The notes under the pieces are model-generated. The model had not been told where the DNA came from. It made no database searches and saw nothing but the letters and a program-made list of their open reading frames with translations. Source: Lactobacillus sp. ESL0679 (GTDB lineage: Bacteria; Bacillota; Bacilli; Lactobacillales; Lactobacillaceae). From it: a stretch of 64,000 bases of DNA. This document shows, one piece after another, positions 1-9,648 of the stretch. The stretch is from the NCBI RefSeq assembly GCF_029433515.1, contig NZ_JAQTIG010000002.1, positions 186,001 to 250,000 on the forward strand, given 5' to 3'. Position 1 is the stretch's first letter. Every line of letters starts with the position of its first letter. Made by a program: the position numbers and the translations under genes.

Positions 1-537
1 CAGCAAATTGACATCGCCCAGAATAATTTGACCTACTTTGATTCCATTCAAACAGCGATTGATAACGCTGAACCACAAGATATTGACCAAATCACTGATG
101 AATTAATCAGCCAAGGTTATATTCGCCGGCCGCAGAAGCAAAAACGCCGAAAAAAAATAACAGAACATAATTTAAATAAGTTTAAGCTAACCTCTGGTAA
201 AACAGTACTAGTTGGTAAAAATAATTACCAAAATGACTGGTTAACTCTTAAAAAGGCAAACAAAACTGATTTTTGGTTCCATGTTAAGAATATCCCTGGT
301 TCACATGTTATTTTGCAAGATGACCATCCTACCGATGCCGATATTGCAGAAACTGCTGAAATTGCAGCCTACTTTTCTAAAGCTAAAGACTCAGCACATG
401 TACAAGTAGATTATGTCCAAGATAAGCGCGTTAAGAAGCCAAACGGTGCTAAGCCTGGATTTGTTATTTATACCGGACAGAACTCGATTGAAGTTACCCC
501 AGAAAAAGACCGTGTTTTAAGTAAACGAATAGATTAA
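1..537 (+). CDS. rqcH: RqcH/FbpA-family NFACT protein, 3' part only
   Basis: The frame is open from base 1, so this is the C-terminal part of a gene beginning outside the window; the TTG at 28 is an internal codon, not the start. The visible part contains a basic KQKRRKK stretch followed by an NFACT-R domain with the motif DFWFHVKNIPGSHV, typical of the RqcH/FbpA/Tae2 family. RqcH binds stalled 50S subunits and recruits tRNA-Ala to add C-terminal alanine tails; older annotations call it fibronectin-binding protein. It lies beyond the car genes, matching the Bacillus position of yloA after the pyr region. Confidence 0.88.
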   Translation, partial: QQIDIAQNNLTYFDSIQTAIDNAEPQDIDQITDELISQGYIRRPQKQKRRKKITEHNLNKFKLTSGKTVLVGKNNYQNDWLTLKKANKTDFWFHVKNIPGSHVILQDDHPTDADIAETAEIAAYFSKAKDSAHVQVDYVQDKRVKKPNGAKPGFVIYTGQNSIEVTPEKDRVLSKRID

Positions 538-540
538 AAA

Positions 541-570
541 AACCGAGAATGCATTGCATTCTCGGTTTTG
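541..570. terminator. Bidirectional intrinsic terminator between rqcH and carB
   Basis: A 9-bp perfect stem (CCGAGAATG/CATTCTCGG, 543-551 with 557-565) has a 5-base loop, A-run on the left and T-run on the right. It can therefore end the convergent rqcH (+) and carB (-) transcripts. Confidence 0.9.
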
Positions 571-588
571 CGTTAGCTAATCAAATTT

Positions 589-3500
589 CTAAATTGGTTG
601 CGTGGTTAGTGATAGCGATTCTAACACCTGCAAGATTAGTTCCGTAGTTTCTATACTAGATAAAACAGGAATATGTATGTTTAAAGCCTCATCTCTGATT
701 CTTATTGCGTCACCACTTGCTGTATCTGAAAGATTAGTAACATTAACCACCATCACAATTTTATGCTGGTGAATTTTTTCTAATAAGTTATTCGGATCCG
801 AATGAACTTTGCTTACCACACCAGTTGTAATCCCAGCTTCAGCGAAAGAATTAGCAGTACCTTCGGTAGCCACAATCTTAAAGCCTAACCGGTTAAAGCG
901 TTGTGCTAGCTCCGTCATTTTTTTCTTGTCCTCATCACGAACAGAGATAAAAAGTGTACCAAAGCTTGGAATATGTAATCCACTGGCTTCATAACCCTTA
1001 TAGAGAGCTTTAGCCAATTCTGTATCGCGGCCCATTACCGAGCCAGATGACTTCATTTTGGAATCAAAAGTATTGCCACTATTGTAGTCAACGTATGAAA
1101 AGACAGGCATCTTAACATGAATAAAGTTATTTGAATGCCATAAACCCTTTTTACAGTCTAAGTCAGCTAAATTCTTTCCAGTTAACACTGCTGTTGCGTA
1201 TGATGTAATATCTTTACCCAATGATTGCGATAAAAAGGCAACGTTGTGCCCAGCATACGGCTTAATCTGTAACAGATAAATACTCTTATCGACAATTAAA
1301 AAGTGAAGCGTGAAGATACCCCGCATCTTTAACCGTTTAATTAATTCGGTCGCATATTCAACCAGCAATTTTTTGCCCGTTTTAGACAAATTTTGTGGTT
1401 TAAAGACCGCAATTGAATCCGAAGCGTGTGAACCTGACTGCTCTAAGTGCTCAATAATTCCCGGAATAGTAACATCTTTCCCATCAGAAATTGCCGTAAT
1501 CTCATACTTGTTGCCTTCAATGAAGTGCGACAAAGTTACTTTCGATAGCTGAGTTTCCAAAATATATTTCTCTAATGCTGGCTGATCATAAACAACGGCC
1601 GATTTTTGCTTAACCCCTTGGTTATTGAAACCACCGATTAAAATTGGAAAATGGTGCTCTTGAATAAATGTTTTTGCTTCTTTAGCGTCAGTAGTCGTCA
1701 AAAGAGGATTTTGCTTAAGTGATTTCATTGGTGTTGTCAGCAGCTGCTTAATCTTGTCAACAGGATTCTCGCTATGATTACCTAAAACATTTAGACCACA
1801 TTGTACAAGCTTATCTCCTAAAGCATTGATCTTTTTACCAGAAAACTGGAGTAAAATATTTTTGATGTTTTCCTTGCGTGTTACCTGAACAATATTTTCA
1901 ACCGTTACTGGTTCAAAATAGATGCGATCAGTATATTTATAACTAGTGGCTACGGACTCGTCATTATTGGAAATTAAGATAGTGACATAATTATTATTAT
2001 GTAAAGTTTGCACCGCATGACTAATCATGTAGTCAAACTCGCTGGTAACTGACACTTGTGATGGCAACATACCAATCACAAGTACCTTATTGTTGGCCAT
2101 AAGTGGCTCGACTTCATCCTGAACGCCAAAAGCACTGTAATAAGCAGAAACATTGGGCCGATAAACACCTGATGAACCATCAATCTGCAAATAGGACGGT
2201 GACAAATGGATTTTTTTGAGATGCTTTTGCAAGGCATCAAGACTAGTTCCAATTAAATTTGCAATTAATTCATCACGAAAACCGCGCTTTTTGGCCTCGA
2301 GAAGTAGTTCATCACCTGGCTTGTCTTCGGTTAATTTTTGTCCAATCCTGACAATGTTTTGCAATTTCTGAAAGTAAACGGGATGCAGCTGTAACAGCTG
2401 TTGTAATTCTTGATAAGAAAATCCTTTAGCAATAGCTGCAAGCAACTTAATTAGATGCATTTCGTCAGGATGAAGTAAGTCTTGCTTAATTTCTTCCTTG
2501 TCTTTTTCTGCTTCTGTGACAAATAATTGCACGGCCGTATTGAGATTAATTGTTGAAGCAAGACCCTTTAAAAATGCCGTTTCAAAATTGCGCCCAATAC
2601 CAATGGCTTCCCCGCCTGATTGCATTCTTTTACCCAAGGAATAGTAGTTTGCTCCCAATTGCGTTAATGACCAATACGGCATGCGCACAGCGACCTTATC
2701 TTGCGTTGGCTCAATTGCAGCGTTTAGCCCAGACATGGGGTCTGTAATCTCATTAAGGCGATAGCCAATCGCGATTTTGCTAACGATATAGCCAACACTG
2801 TAAAGTCCAATCCGTTGTGTCCAAATCGCGCTTCTAGTTAATCGTGGTTTAATAGTTAAAATTTTGACATCAAACTTAGTTCCCTGATGTTTAACAGCAA
2901 AATGAATATTCAAAATACCAACTATTTTTAAGCTAGCTGCAATTTTTTGAGCAATCTGCCTAATGCGTTGCACTTGGTCATTATTCAGGGTCAATGCCGG
3001 CATCACCATCGCGGAATCCCCAGCATTAATTGCAACCGGCTCAATCGAATCCGCAAAACTGGTAAATAGCACATTGCCATCACCATCGCGGATAATATTG
3101 ACAATGACTTCTTCCCATGAAGACAAGTCTTCAATTAAGCGGTAGTCATCGCAGGAAAAGCCTTCACATTGCCGTTCCTTTTTAATGTAATCAACTAAAT
3201 CTTGAGTTTTATGAAAGATAGTCTGTTTGTTGGGCAAATAACGCTCTTTTTTAACTAGTAAAACAGGAAAAGTAACTTTTGTGTCTAATTCATGCGCCAA
3301 ATTTTCAATGGTAAAATCAGATAGCTTCCAATTTTGATTGACAATTAGACCGTTTTGCTTAAGAAAAGCAGTCATTTTCTGTTGAGAATTAATCATCAAT
3401 GTTTCTTTATTTAGCGTAAGCAGCTTAATGCCCATTTGCTGCAAAATACCATCATTGACTAAATCCATCGTTACTGACAAACCCGTGGTTGAGCCGTATG

Positions 3501-3765
3501 CAGGAATAATTGCATCGGGTTCTTCCATACGAATGATCCGCTTTAAAAAGTCTAAGGTCATTGGTTCAAGATAAACAGTTACTCCTGGTCTTTTATCAGT
3601 TGAAATTGTTGCTGGATTAGGATTTACAAGGACCACATGAATGTCTTCTTCTAAAAGTGCTCTGATTGCATCAGAGGTTAGTAAGTCGGTTTCTGCAACA
3701 CTACCTACCAATGTTGGTCCTGACCCAAAGATTAAAATCTTATCTAAATCATTTTCTAAAGGCAT
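589..3765 (-). CDS. carB: CarB-like carbamoyl-phosphate synthase large chain, catalytic residues degraded
   Basis: Full family length (1058 aa): two ATP-grasp halves, the linking domain and a C-terminal MGS-like allosteric domain with a TEGTA motif near residue 970. CarB normally makes carbamoyl phosphate from ammonia, bicarbonate and two ATP. By hand alignment to E. coli CarB, many essential positions differ. In the N-half: Arg169 to Val171, His243 to Asn247, Gln285 to His288, and metal ligands Glu299/Asn301 to Thr304/Lys306; the glycine-rich loop is gone. In the C-half: Arg715 to Gly711, Gln829 to His, Glu841/Asn843/Arg845 to Gln833/Lys835/Tyr837, and the second glycine-rich GSGP stretch reads GMLPSQ. 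There is no stop or frameshift. It starts 3 bases after carA stops. The homology is secure; catalytic activity is doubtful. Confidence 0.85.
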   Translation of the reverse strand: MPLENDLDKILIFGSGPTLVGSVAETDLLTSDAIRALLEEDIHVVLVNPNPATISTDKRPGVTVYLEPMTLDFLKRIIRMEEPDAIIPAYGSTTGLSVTMDLVNDGILQQMGIKLLTLNKETLMINSQQKMTAFLKQNGLIVNQNWKLSDFTIENLAHELDTKVTFPVLLVKKERYLPNKQTIFHKTQDLVDYIKKERQCEGFSCDDYRLIEDLSSWEEVIVNIIRDGDGNVLFTSFADSIEPVAINAGDSAMVMPALTLNNDQVQRIRQIAQKIAASLKIVGILNIHFAVKHQGTKFDVKILTIKPRLTRSAIWTQRIGLYSVGYIVSKIAIGYRLNEITDPMSGLNAAIEPTQDKVAVRMPYWSLTQLGANYYSLGKRMQSGGEAIGIGRNFETAFLKGLASTINLNTAVQLFVTEAEKDKEEIKQDLLHPDEMHLIKLLAAIAKGFSYQELQQLLQLHPVYFQKLQNIVRIGQKLTEDKPGDELLLEAKKRGFRDELIANLIGTSLDALQKHLKKIHLSPSYLQIDGSSGVYRPNVSAYYSAFGVQDEVEPLMANNKVLVIGMLPSQVSVTSEFDYMISHAVQTLHNNNYVTILISNNDESVATSYKYTDRIYFEPVTVENIVQVTRKENIKNILLQFSGKKINALGDKLVQCGLNVLGNHSENPVDKIKQLLTTPMKSLKQNPLLTTTDAKEAKTFIQEHHFPILIGGFNNQGVKQKSAVVYDQPALEKYILETQLSKVTLSHFIEGNKYEITAISDGKDVTIPGIIEHLEQSGSHASDSIAVFKPQNLSKTGKKLLVEYATELIKRLKMRGIFTLHFLIVDKSIYLLQIKPYAGHNVAFLSQSLGKDITSYATAVLTGKNLADLDCKKGLWHSNNFIHVKMPVFSYVDYNSGNTFDSKMKSSGSVMGRDTELAKALYKGYEASGLHIPSFGTLFISVRDEDKKKMTELAQRFNRLGFKIVATEGTANSFAEAGITTGVVSKVHSDPNNLLEKIHQHKIVMVVNVTNLSDTASGDAIRIRDEALNIHIPVLSSIETTELILQVLESLSLTTQPI

Positions 3766-3768
3766 ACT

Positions 3769-4824
3769 CTACCCCATCATCTTTACAAAATCATCAAAAA
3801 TAGATAATGCATCAAGACTTCCCGGTGCGCCTTCAGCGTTGAAGGCCGTACCAATTATCTTTTTCTGCGTATTACAAAAGCCCGCCAGTAAATAACTGTG
3901 CAGGTCAAAGTATTCCTGTTCCATTTCCATTTGTACGCTATCAGCCAAGACTAATTGCGAGATGTTCATCGCTGTTTGCCAAATGTGATTGCAATTTTGT
4001 TCAATTACCGGATAATTAGTGCCATTAAATTCCTCAGGCAAGTCAACTAATTCGAAATTAAGGTAGTCACTAAGAGCTAAAAAGCCTAGACCAATGCCCC
4101 AGATAGGATACTTTCCACAAAAATGGGTAAACATTGGCTCCAAAGTAGCTTTAACTTCAGCGGCCTTACCTGGTCCTCCCGAGATAATAATGCCATCCGG
4201 TCGTAAATTCTTGATGTCGGCTGCAGAAGCATCAAGAGGTAAAACGGTTGCGTTAATTTTTCTTAATGATAATTCTCGCAGCATTGAGTGCTTGAGGCCG
4301 AGGTCTAAGACAGCAACGGTTTTGCCAACATTTGGTGCTGCATAAGCGTTTTTAGTTGAAACCGCAGCCGATTTGTTTTTAGGCAAGACAAGCGCCCTGA
4401 TTTGGTCAAAAGCATGCTCGTCACTTGTGTCCATAATTGACGCCTTAATGGTCTTTTCTGCAATCAATAAGTGTACTAAAGCTCGTGTATCAACGCCATA
4501 TAATGCTGGAATTTTCTTTTCTTTTAAAAAAGAATTTAAATCTTGAAAATTTTCGCTATCAGAGATATTTCGAGCAACATCGTTGGCGATAATTCCCTTA
4601 ACAGTCGGAGTAATGCTTTCGTAATCAATCGCATTAATTCCGTTGCCCCCAATCATTGGCGCAGTAAAAACAAGTATTTTGCCAGCATTGGTTGGATCAG
4701 TTAATGCTTCTTGATAGCCATAATTACTGGTTTGAATTGCTAATTCACCGGTTGAAATAATAGAGGCACCAAAGCCTTCACCTTCAAACGAGCTGCCATC
4801 CTCAAGAATTAAATATCGTTTCAT
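3769..4824 (-). CDS. carA: CarA-like carbamoyl-phosphate synthase small chain, glutaminase triad lost
   Basis: 351 aa, the normal length. The N-terminal CPSase small-chain domain begins LILEDGSSFEGEGFG, and a class I glutamine amidotransferase domain follows from about residue 168. CarA hydrolyses glutamine and channels ammonia to CarB. The nucleophile-elbow motif GICLGHQ reads GIGLGFL, so the catalytic Cys is Gly245. The QFHPEA motif reads AFNAEG, so the catalytic His is Asn329; Glu331 is kept. Glutaminase activity by the known mechanism is therefore not expected. It lies between rluD (4-base gap) and carB, apparently co-transcribed. The parallel loss in CarB suggests co-evolution of the pair rather than random error. 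Confidence 0.85.
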   Translation of the reverse strand: MKRYLILEDGSSFEGEGFGASIISTGELAIQTSNYGYQEALTDPTNAGKILVFTAPMIGGNGINAIDYESITPTVKGIIANDVARNISDSENFQDLNSFLKEKKIPALYGVDTRALVHLLIAEKTIKASIMDTSDEHAFDQIRALVLPKNKSAAVSTKNAYAAPNVGKTVAVLDLGLKHSMLRELSLRKINATVLPLDASAADIKNLRPDGIIISGGPGKAAEVKATLEPMFTHFCGKYPIWGIGLGFLALSDYLNFELVDLPEEFNGTNYPVIEQNCNHIWQTAMNISQLVLADSVQMEMEQEYFDLHSYLLAGFCNTQKKIIGTAFNAEGAPGSLDALSIFDDFVKMMG

Positions 4825-4828
4825 GTAA

Positions 4829-5737
4829 TCACTTAGTTTCTCTTAATTCAGCTAGCCGCTGCAAAAAGATTTGCGGTGGCTCTATCTGAAACTCAAGCCA
4901 CTTGCCACTAGATGGTTGTGAAAAGCCCAAAACTTGAGCATGTAAAAATTGCCCATGACCTTGTAAGGTATGATGTGGTCCGTATAAGGGGTCGCCTGCA
5001 ACGGGATGACCAATATAAGATAGATGGACACGAATTTGGTGTGTTCGACCAGTCTCTAATTGACAACGAATTAAACTGTAATCTTTAAATTGTTCAAGCA
5101 CTGTAAAATGCGTGACAGCATCTTTGCCATTTTCAACAACGGCCATCTTTTTGCGATTGTAATGATTGCGGCCAATTGGTGCATCAATCACACCGCTCTT
5201 TTCACTAAAATTACCGTGAACAATTGCTAAATACTGCCTTTTATTAGTCTTATGAGCTAGCTGGTCTTCTAAGCTTTCTCGCGCATGAGCATTTTTGGCA
5301 ATCATTAATAAGCCTGATGTATCTTTATCAATGCGATGAACAATTCCTGGGCGAAAACCTTCAGGACTGGCAGCCAAATCTTTTGTATGGTATAAAAGCG
5401 CATTAACTAAAGTATGATCAGGATGTCCTGCTGCTGGATGAACGACCATTCCTTGCGGCTTATTAACGACAATGACATCTTCATCTTCATAAACAATATC
5501 CAGCGGAATATTTTCTGGCGTAACTGCTAACGGTTTTAGAGCCGGAACTGTTACCTCGATTTGGTCACCAGGTTGTACCTTGTAAGAAACTTTTTCGAGC
5601 TTTTTATTGACGAGTATTTGTTTGTCTTGAATCAATTCTTTGATACGAGTACGCGATAAGGTCGCAATTTTGGCAGCAATAAACTTGTCGAGCCGTCCTT
5701 GTTCAGTCTTAACTTCAAGCTGATAGTTTTCAGTCAT
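4829..5737 (-). CDS. rluD: RluD/YlyB-family large-subunit pseudouridine synthase
   Basis: 302 aa. An N-terminal S4 RNA-binding domain (residues 14-60, GRLDKFIAAK) precedes the RluA-family catalytic domain with HRIDKDTSGLL; the catalytic Asp is Asp137. It isomerises uridines in 23S rRNA; the exact target sites cannot be read from sequence. The start overlaps the end of lspA by 8 bases, the lspA-rluD linkage also found in Bacillus (lspA-ylyB), where the pyr operon follows. Confidence 0.9.
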   Translation of the reverse strand: MTENYQLEVKTEQGRLDKFIAAKIATLSRTRIKELIQDKQILVNKKLEKVSYKVQPGDQIEVTVPALKPLAVTPENIPLDIVYEDEDVIVVNKPQGMVVHPAAGHPDHTLVNALLYHTKDLAASPEGFRPGIVHRIDKDTSGLLMIAKNAHARESLEDQLAHKTNKRQYLAIVHGNFSEKSGVIDAPIGRNHYNRKKMAVVENGKDAVTHFTVLEQFKDYSLIRCQLETGRTHQIRVHLSYIGHPVAGDPLYGPHHTLQGHGQFLHAQVLGFSQPSSGKWLEFQIEPPQIFLQRLAELRETK

Positions 5738-6194
5738 TCACGTTACCACTTTCATCAAAAAACAACAGATAAATAAACACCAAAATAATGCCAACAGTGA
5801 TTGCGGAATCGGCAATATTAAAGATATTGAAATGCATAAAATCTAATTGCAGCATGTCAATTACGTATTTGAGGTGAATGCGGTCAACTAAATTACCGAT
5901 AATTCCCCCTAACACAAGAGCTAAGCCCCAATCAAATAGCATGTTCTTGTATTTGGGCTTAAACAGATAAAACAGGCAAACACCAATTGCAAAAACGCTA
6001 ATCAGGTAGAAGAGCCACATTTGCCCAGTCAGAATATTCCAAGCAGCACCATTATTTTGGACATAAGTAAATGACAAAATATGCGGCACGACTTGATGAA
6101 CTTCTCCTAGAGCATAATTGTTGCTGATAAATGACTTAAGTCCTTGGTCTGCAAGGACAACCACTAAAGAAATAATTAAATATAAAAATTGCAT
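5730..6194 (-). CDS. lspA: Lipoprotein signal peptidase (signal peptidase II)
   Basis: 154 aa integral membrane aspartyl protease with four hydrophobic segments. Family motifs are present: DQGLKSF near the N-terminus, NNGAAWNIL, GGIIGNLVDR with the first catalytic Asp, and FNIADSAIT with the second. It removes the signal peptide from diacylglyceryl-modified prolipoproteins at the membrane. It starts 9 bases after fhs ends and overlaps rluD, so it probably belongs to one transcript fhs-lspA-rluD-carA-carB. Confidence 0.95.
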   Translation of the reverse strand: MQFLYLIISLVVVLADQGLKSFISNNYALGEVHQVVPHILSFTYVQNNGAAWNILTGQMWLFYLISVFAIGVCLFYLFKPKYKNMLFDWGLALVLGGIIGNLVDRIHLKYVIDMLQLDFMHFNIFNIADSAITVGIILVFIYLLFFDESGNVND

Positions 6195-6203
6195 AAATAA
6201 GTT

Positions 6204-7880
6204 TTAGAATAAACCACTGATTTTACCATTATTGTCGACATCAATATCAAGTGCTGCTGGATGCTTAGGTAATCCCGGCATATCTAAAACATGGCCGGTA
6301 GTAATTACGATAAAGCCAGCACCGTTTCTTAAACTTGCACCCTTAACGTGCAAAGTGAAATCAGTTGGTGCCCCCAGTAATTTTGCGTTATCAGTAAATG
6401 AATATTGTGTTTTGGCAATGATAACAGGCAGTTTATCTTTTCCAATCTTTTCTAATTCTTGAATATCACGCTCAGCCTTTTCGCTGTAGTCAACGCTTGT
6501 TGCGTGATAAATATTTTTGGCAACTTTAGCAATTTTGGTTTTGACGTCATCCATTGCTTGATAAGTTGGTGTCAAGCTGGACTTACCAGAATTAGCTAAA
6601 TCAACGACAGCCTGAGCAGCCTCAATACCACCCTTTGAACCTTGCTCATGATAGTCAACAACCTTGGCGTCAATTCCCTGCTCGTTAACTAACTGAATTA
6701 GCAAATCGAGTTCTGCTTGTGTGTCAGTTGCAAAACGATTAATTAGGACGATTACAGGAACATCATAATTGCGCATATTATTCATATGGCGTTCTAGATT
6801 CTTAAAGCCGCTGCGTAAAGCAGAGAGATTTTCCTGATCTAGATTATCGGTTGAACCTTCAGCCTGATATTTTAATGCCCGCACCGTTGCAACAACAACA
6901 CTAGCGTCAGGCTTTTTATCAAGTTTAGTAGATACAAAGTCCATAAACTTTTGGCCGCCGAGATCGCTACCAAAACCAGCTTCTGTTAAAGTATAATCAC
7001 TTAAATGAAGGGCAAGATTGGTTGCAATAACGGAGTTGGCACCGTGTGCAATGTTAGCAAATGGCCCACCGTGCACTAATGCAGGTGTGTATTCAATTGT
7101 TTGTACTAAATTTGGCTTTAGTGCATTAGAAAGAAGTGCAGCAATTGCCCCTTGAAAGCCAAGTTGTTTAACGTAAACTGGTTCATTAGTAGTTGTATAA
7201 CCAACCAGCATGGCACCAATTCGTTTCTTCAAATCGTTAATGTCTGTTGCCAAGCACAAAATTGCCATTAATTCGTTAGCAACGGTGATCGCAAAACTTG
7301 ACTTGTGCTCAATTCCGTTGAATTTAGAACCTTGTCCAACCGTTACTTGCCTTAAGCTACGGTCATTAACATCAATTCCGCGCTTCAAGAAAATTTTGTC
7401 AGGGTCAAGATGAAGGTCATTTTGCTGGTAAATATAATTGTCAACAAGTGCTGCTAAAGTATCAATTGCAGCGGTTAATGCGTGCATATCACCTGTAAAG
7501 TGCAGATTAATATCTTCCATTGGAATAATCTGGGCTTGACCACCACCAGTGGCACCACCTTTAAGACCAAAAACAGGTCCCATTGAAGGCTCACGCAATG
7601 CAATTACAGTTTTTTGATGTAATTGGTTGTTAATCGCGTCACCAAGTCCAATTGTCATTGTTGACTTACCTTCACCAGCTGGTGTTGGTGAAATTGAGGT
7701 TACCAAAATCAGCTTACCTAAGTGATCGTTAGCCTGAACTCTCTTAATTGCTTGCCAATTAATTTTGGCCTTGTCATAACCATAAGGTTCAAGGTCAGCC
7801 TTAGTTAAGCCTACCTTAGCTGCGATTTCATTAATTGGTAAAATTTGTGCTTCTTGTGCAATTTGAATATCTGTTTTCAA
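6204..7880 (-). CDS. fhs: Formate-tetrahydrofolate ligase
   Basis: 558 aa, the standard length. The P-loop [17 protein letters not shown] near residue 66 and the [21 protein letters not shown] region (about 98-118) are diagnostic. It makes 10-formyl-tetrahydrofolate from formate, THF and ATP, supplying one-carbon units for purines and initiator tRNA formylation. It is the first gene of the lspA-rluD-car transcript. On the minus strand a promoter with an extended -10 (TGCTATAAT) lies about 100 bases upstream. Confidence 0.96.
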   Translation of the reverse strand: MKTDIQIAQEAQILPINEIAAKVGLTKADLEPYGYDKAKINWQAIKRVQANDHLGKLILVTSISPTPAGEGKSTMTIGLGDAINNQLHQKTVIALREPSMGPVFGLKGGATGGGQAQIIPMEDINLHFTGDMHALTAAIDTLAALVDNYIYQQNDLHLDPDKIFLKRGIDVNDRSLRQVTVGQGSKFNGIEHKSSFAITVANELMAILCLATDINDLKKRIGAMLVGYTTTNEPVYVKQLGFQGAIAALLSNALKPNLVQTIEYTPALVHGGPFANIAHGANSVIATNLALHLSDYTLTEAGFGSDLGGQKFMDFVSTKLDKKPDASVVVATVRALKYQAEGSTDNLDQENLSALRSGFKNLERHMNNMRNYDVPVIVLINRFATDTQAELDLLIQLVNEQGIDAKVVDYHEQGSKGGIEAAQAVVDLANSGKSSLTPTYQAMDDVKTKIAKVAKNIYHATSVDYSEKAERDIQELEKIGKDKLPVIIAKTQYSFTDNAKLLGAPTDFTLHVKGASLRNGAGFIVITTGHVLDMPGLPKHPAALDIDVDNNGKISGLF

Positions 7881-7978
7881 TTAGCATTCTTCTTTCTGTC
7901 TTTAAATTAAGTTGTCATTTTATCGTCTTGCCTTTTCATATTAGAATTTAGGTCCCACCTTCGTTAAAATCAACTTCT

Positions 7979-7987
7979 ATTATAGCA
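7979..7987 (-). promoter_or_regulatory. Extended -10 promoter for fhs operon
   Basis: On the minus strand the sequence reads TGCTATAAT, an extended -10 element. No good -35 was found. The leader of about 95 bases to the fhs start includes GGTGGGACC (see rejected T-box). Confidence 0.5.
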
Positions 7988-8032
7988 AATTTTAAAAGTA
8001 TTTTCTTATATACAGGCTAAATCGTAATTACA

Positions 8033-8068
8033 AAAAAGCAGCCAACATTTTTAGTTGACTGCTTTTAA
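8033..8068. terminator. Terminator after the 111-aa membrane protein gene
   Basis: Stem AAAAGCAGCCAAC paired with GTTGACTGCTTTT, one mismatch, 7-base loop, with an A-run to the left that becomes a U-run on the minus strand. It closes the transcript ending at 8070. Confidence 0.75.
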
Positions 8069-8069
8069 T

Positions 8070-8405
8070 CTAATCTTTCGCAATTCGTAATAGATAATAT
8101 TTTTCTAAATCGGCAACGGTGATTACGTAAACATTCAAACGTCGCCATTGCCAGAACATTTCTGGCTGGTTGCTGTTTTTTACTTTAGCCCTGAATGGCA
8201 ATTTAAAGTACTGCTCACTCCAGTAAGAAGTTAAAAAGGTATAAATGAGCAAGATTAAAAAAACTAGACCGAGAATGATTGCTGGCCAGTTTGTAATGTG
8301 TGTGCCCTCATAAGCGATGATCAAGCTAAGAAATAGAACAACAAATACCCAGCTGAAATAGACTAGCCCTACACGGCCAAGAATAATAAAGTGTTTTTTA
8401 TTCAT
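8070..8405 (-). CDS. Small two-helix membrane protein, function unknown
   Basis: 111 aa. Two strongly hydrophobic segments (about residues 8-30 and 38-62) are followed by a basic soluble tail ending LEKYYLLRIAKD. No catalytic motif or known family was recognised. It begins 10 bases after the phosphoesterase gene ends and is followed by a terminator, so it is the last gene of the methyltransferase-phosphoesterase transcript. Confidence 0.75.
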   Translation of the reverse strand: MNKKHFIILGRVGLVYFSWVFVVLFLSLIIAYEGTHITNWPAIILGLVFLILLIYTFLTSYWSEQYFKLPFRAKVKNSNQPEMFWQWRRLNVYVITVADLEKYYLLRIAKD

Positions 8406-8415
8406 TTAACTACTC

Positions 8416-9648
8416 CTAATTATATCTAACTGTTGCTGCTAAATTACTGTGTTGCGATGTATCCTGCAATGTTTTCATATAATTACGGAATTTAGGATGC
8501 ATTGCTTCAAGTGTTTTGTAAGCAATCGAATCATGCATTTCATCGAGCTTTTCCTGGCTAATATGATTGTGACCAGTAAAATAATTAAAATTCATGTTGA
8601 GAAACAAGTCATTTGCCTCTCTAATTAATGGTGATTGTTCATCAAGCAGTGAATTGTTGGTTGCAGATTGACTACTTAAATTGCGCAACTGAATATCTTT
8701 TAAATATTGGTGAAAATGGGTCAAGCGATAATTTTGTCGCTCTAGATTCGTCAAATACGGTACCATGTCAAATGTTTTTCTTTGATAAGTAACTTGCTCA
8801 GGACTAACTTTAACAACACCATAAGCTTGGTCATAAGAACAAAAGCTAGAGGTCACAACCTCAGTCGTTGGTGTTTTGCCAACTGGGCCAACAATATTCT
8901 GTGCGTGAATATGACCGGAAAAAGCCATTTTAACGTCGTATTCTTGGCATAATTGCCGTAAAATTGGCGCATTATTTAAAACAAAACCGCGATTAACTTC
9001 TGGATTATGAACGTAGAGTGTATGGTGCATAAATAGCAGTGGCCGTAAATGATGTTGGCGTGCGACAATCAATTGCTTTTCAAGCCAGACAAATTGATCA
9101 TTACTAATCTGCCCTTCAGTATTCGGAGAACTGAAGTTTTCTTGAGTTTCATAGATGTTGGAATCCAGCATTAACAAAAGATATTGCGGATTTAACTGCA
9201 CGCTATATGCTAGAGAACGTGGGTCTTGACTTAAACTGCAATCATAGGTTGATTTAAAAACCTGTCGCCAAGCCTGGGGGCTAATTTGCGGAGTTAAGTT
9301 TTGCTTAGCAGCTTTAAAACTGCGGGCCCAGCCATCATAAATATCGTGATTACCAGGCAAAACCAGTAATTTTGTTTCAGTCAAACTACTAAAAATCTCT
9401 TGAAATTTTTGTACGGAAATCAGTTCGCCATTAAAAGTAACATCGCCAGTTACAACAATTGCTGCGGGCTTCTTTTCTTGTGCCATCTTACAAAAGGCAC
9501 TTAAGGCAACTTCTTGGTACACTAGGTCTTTACCCTGACTGGTATTTTGCATTCGTGCAAAAGCTGAGCCATCATCGTGAAGACTGTCCGCAATTAAATG
9601 CGTATCTGTAATTACCCAAAATTCAGCATTTAACTTATCTGTAATCAT
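8416..9648 (-). CDS. Calcineurin-like metallophosphoesterase
   Basis: 410 aa. All five metallophosphoesterase blocks are present in order: DTHLI (16-20), GDVTFNGE (about 63-70), GNHDIYDG (98-105), MHHTLYVH, and SGHIHAQ. These bind a dimetal centre. The C-terminal 120 residues are helical and rich in Asn/Gln, with no motif recognised. The substrate is unknown; relatives act on cyclic nucleotides or nucleotides. There is no signal peptide, so it is probably cytosolic. It overlaps the preceding methyltransferase gene by 4 bases (translationally coupled). Confidence 0.85.
   Translation of the reverse strand: MITDKLNAEFWVITDTHLIADSLHDDGSAFARMQNTSQGKDLVYQEVALSAFCKMAQEKKPAAIVVTGDVTFNGELISVQKFQEIFSSLTETKLLVLPGNHDIYDGWARSFKAAKQNLTPQISPQAWRQVFKSTYDCSLSQDPRSLAYSVQLNPQYLLLMLDSNIYETQENFSSPNTEGQISNDQFVWLEKQLIVARQHHLRPLLFMHHTLYVHNPEVNRGFVLNNAPILRQLCQEYDVKMAFSGHIHAQNIVGPVGKTPTTEVVTSSFCSYDQAYGVVKVSPEQVTYQRKTFDMVPYLTNLERQNYRLTHFHQYLKDIQLRNLSSQSATNNSLLDEQSPLIREANDLFLNMNFNYFTGHNHISQEKLDEMHDSIAYKTLEAMHPKFRNYMKTLQDTSQHSNLAATVRYN

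Noticed and set aside
589..4824. Calling carA and carB pseudogenes.
   Set aside because: Both frames are complete, of normal length, closely coupled and with conserved non-catalytic domains, so decay is not shown.
7951..7962. GGTGGGACC on the minus strand upstream of fhs, like a T-box antiterminator core.
   Set aside because: The leader from the TGCTATAAT promoter is only about 95 bases, with no specifier stem and no terminator; too short for a T-box. No THF riboswitch fold was recognised either.
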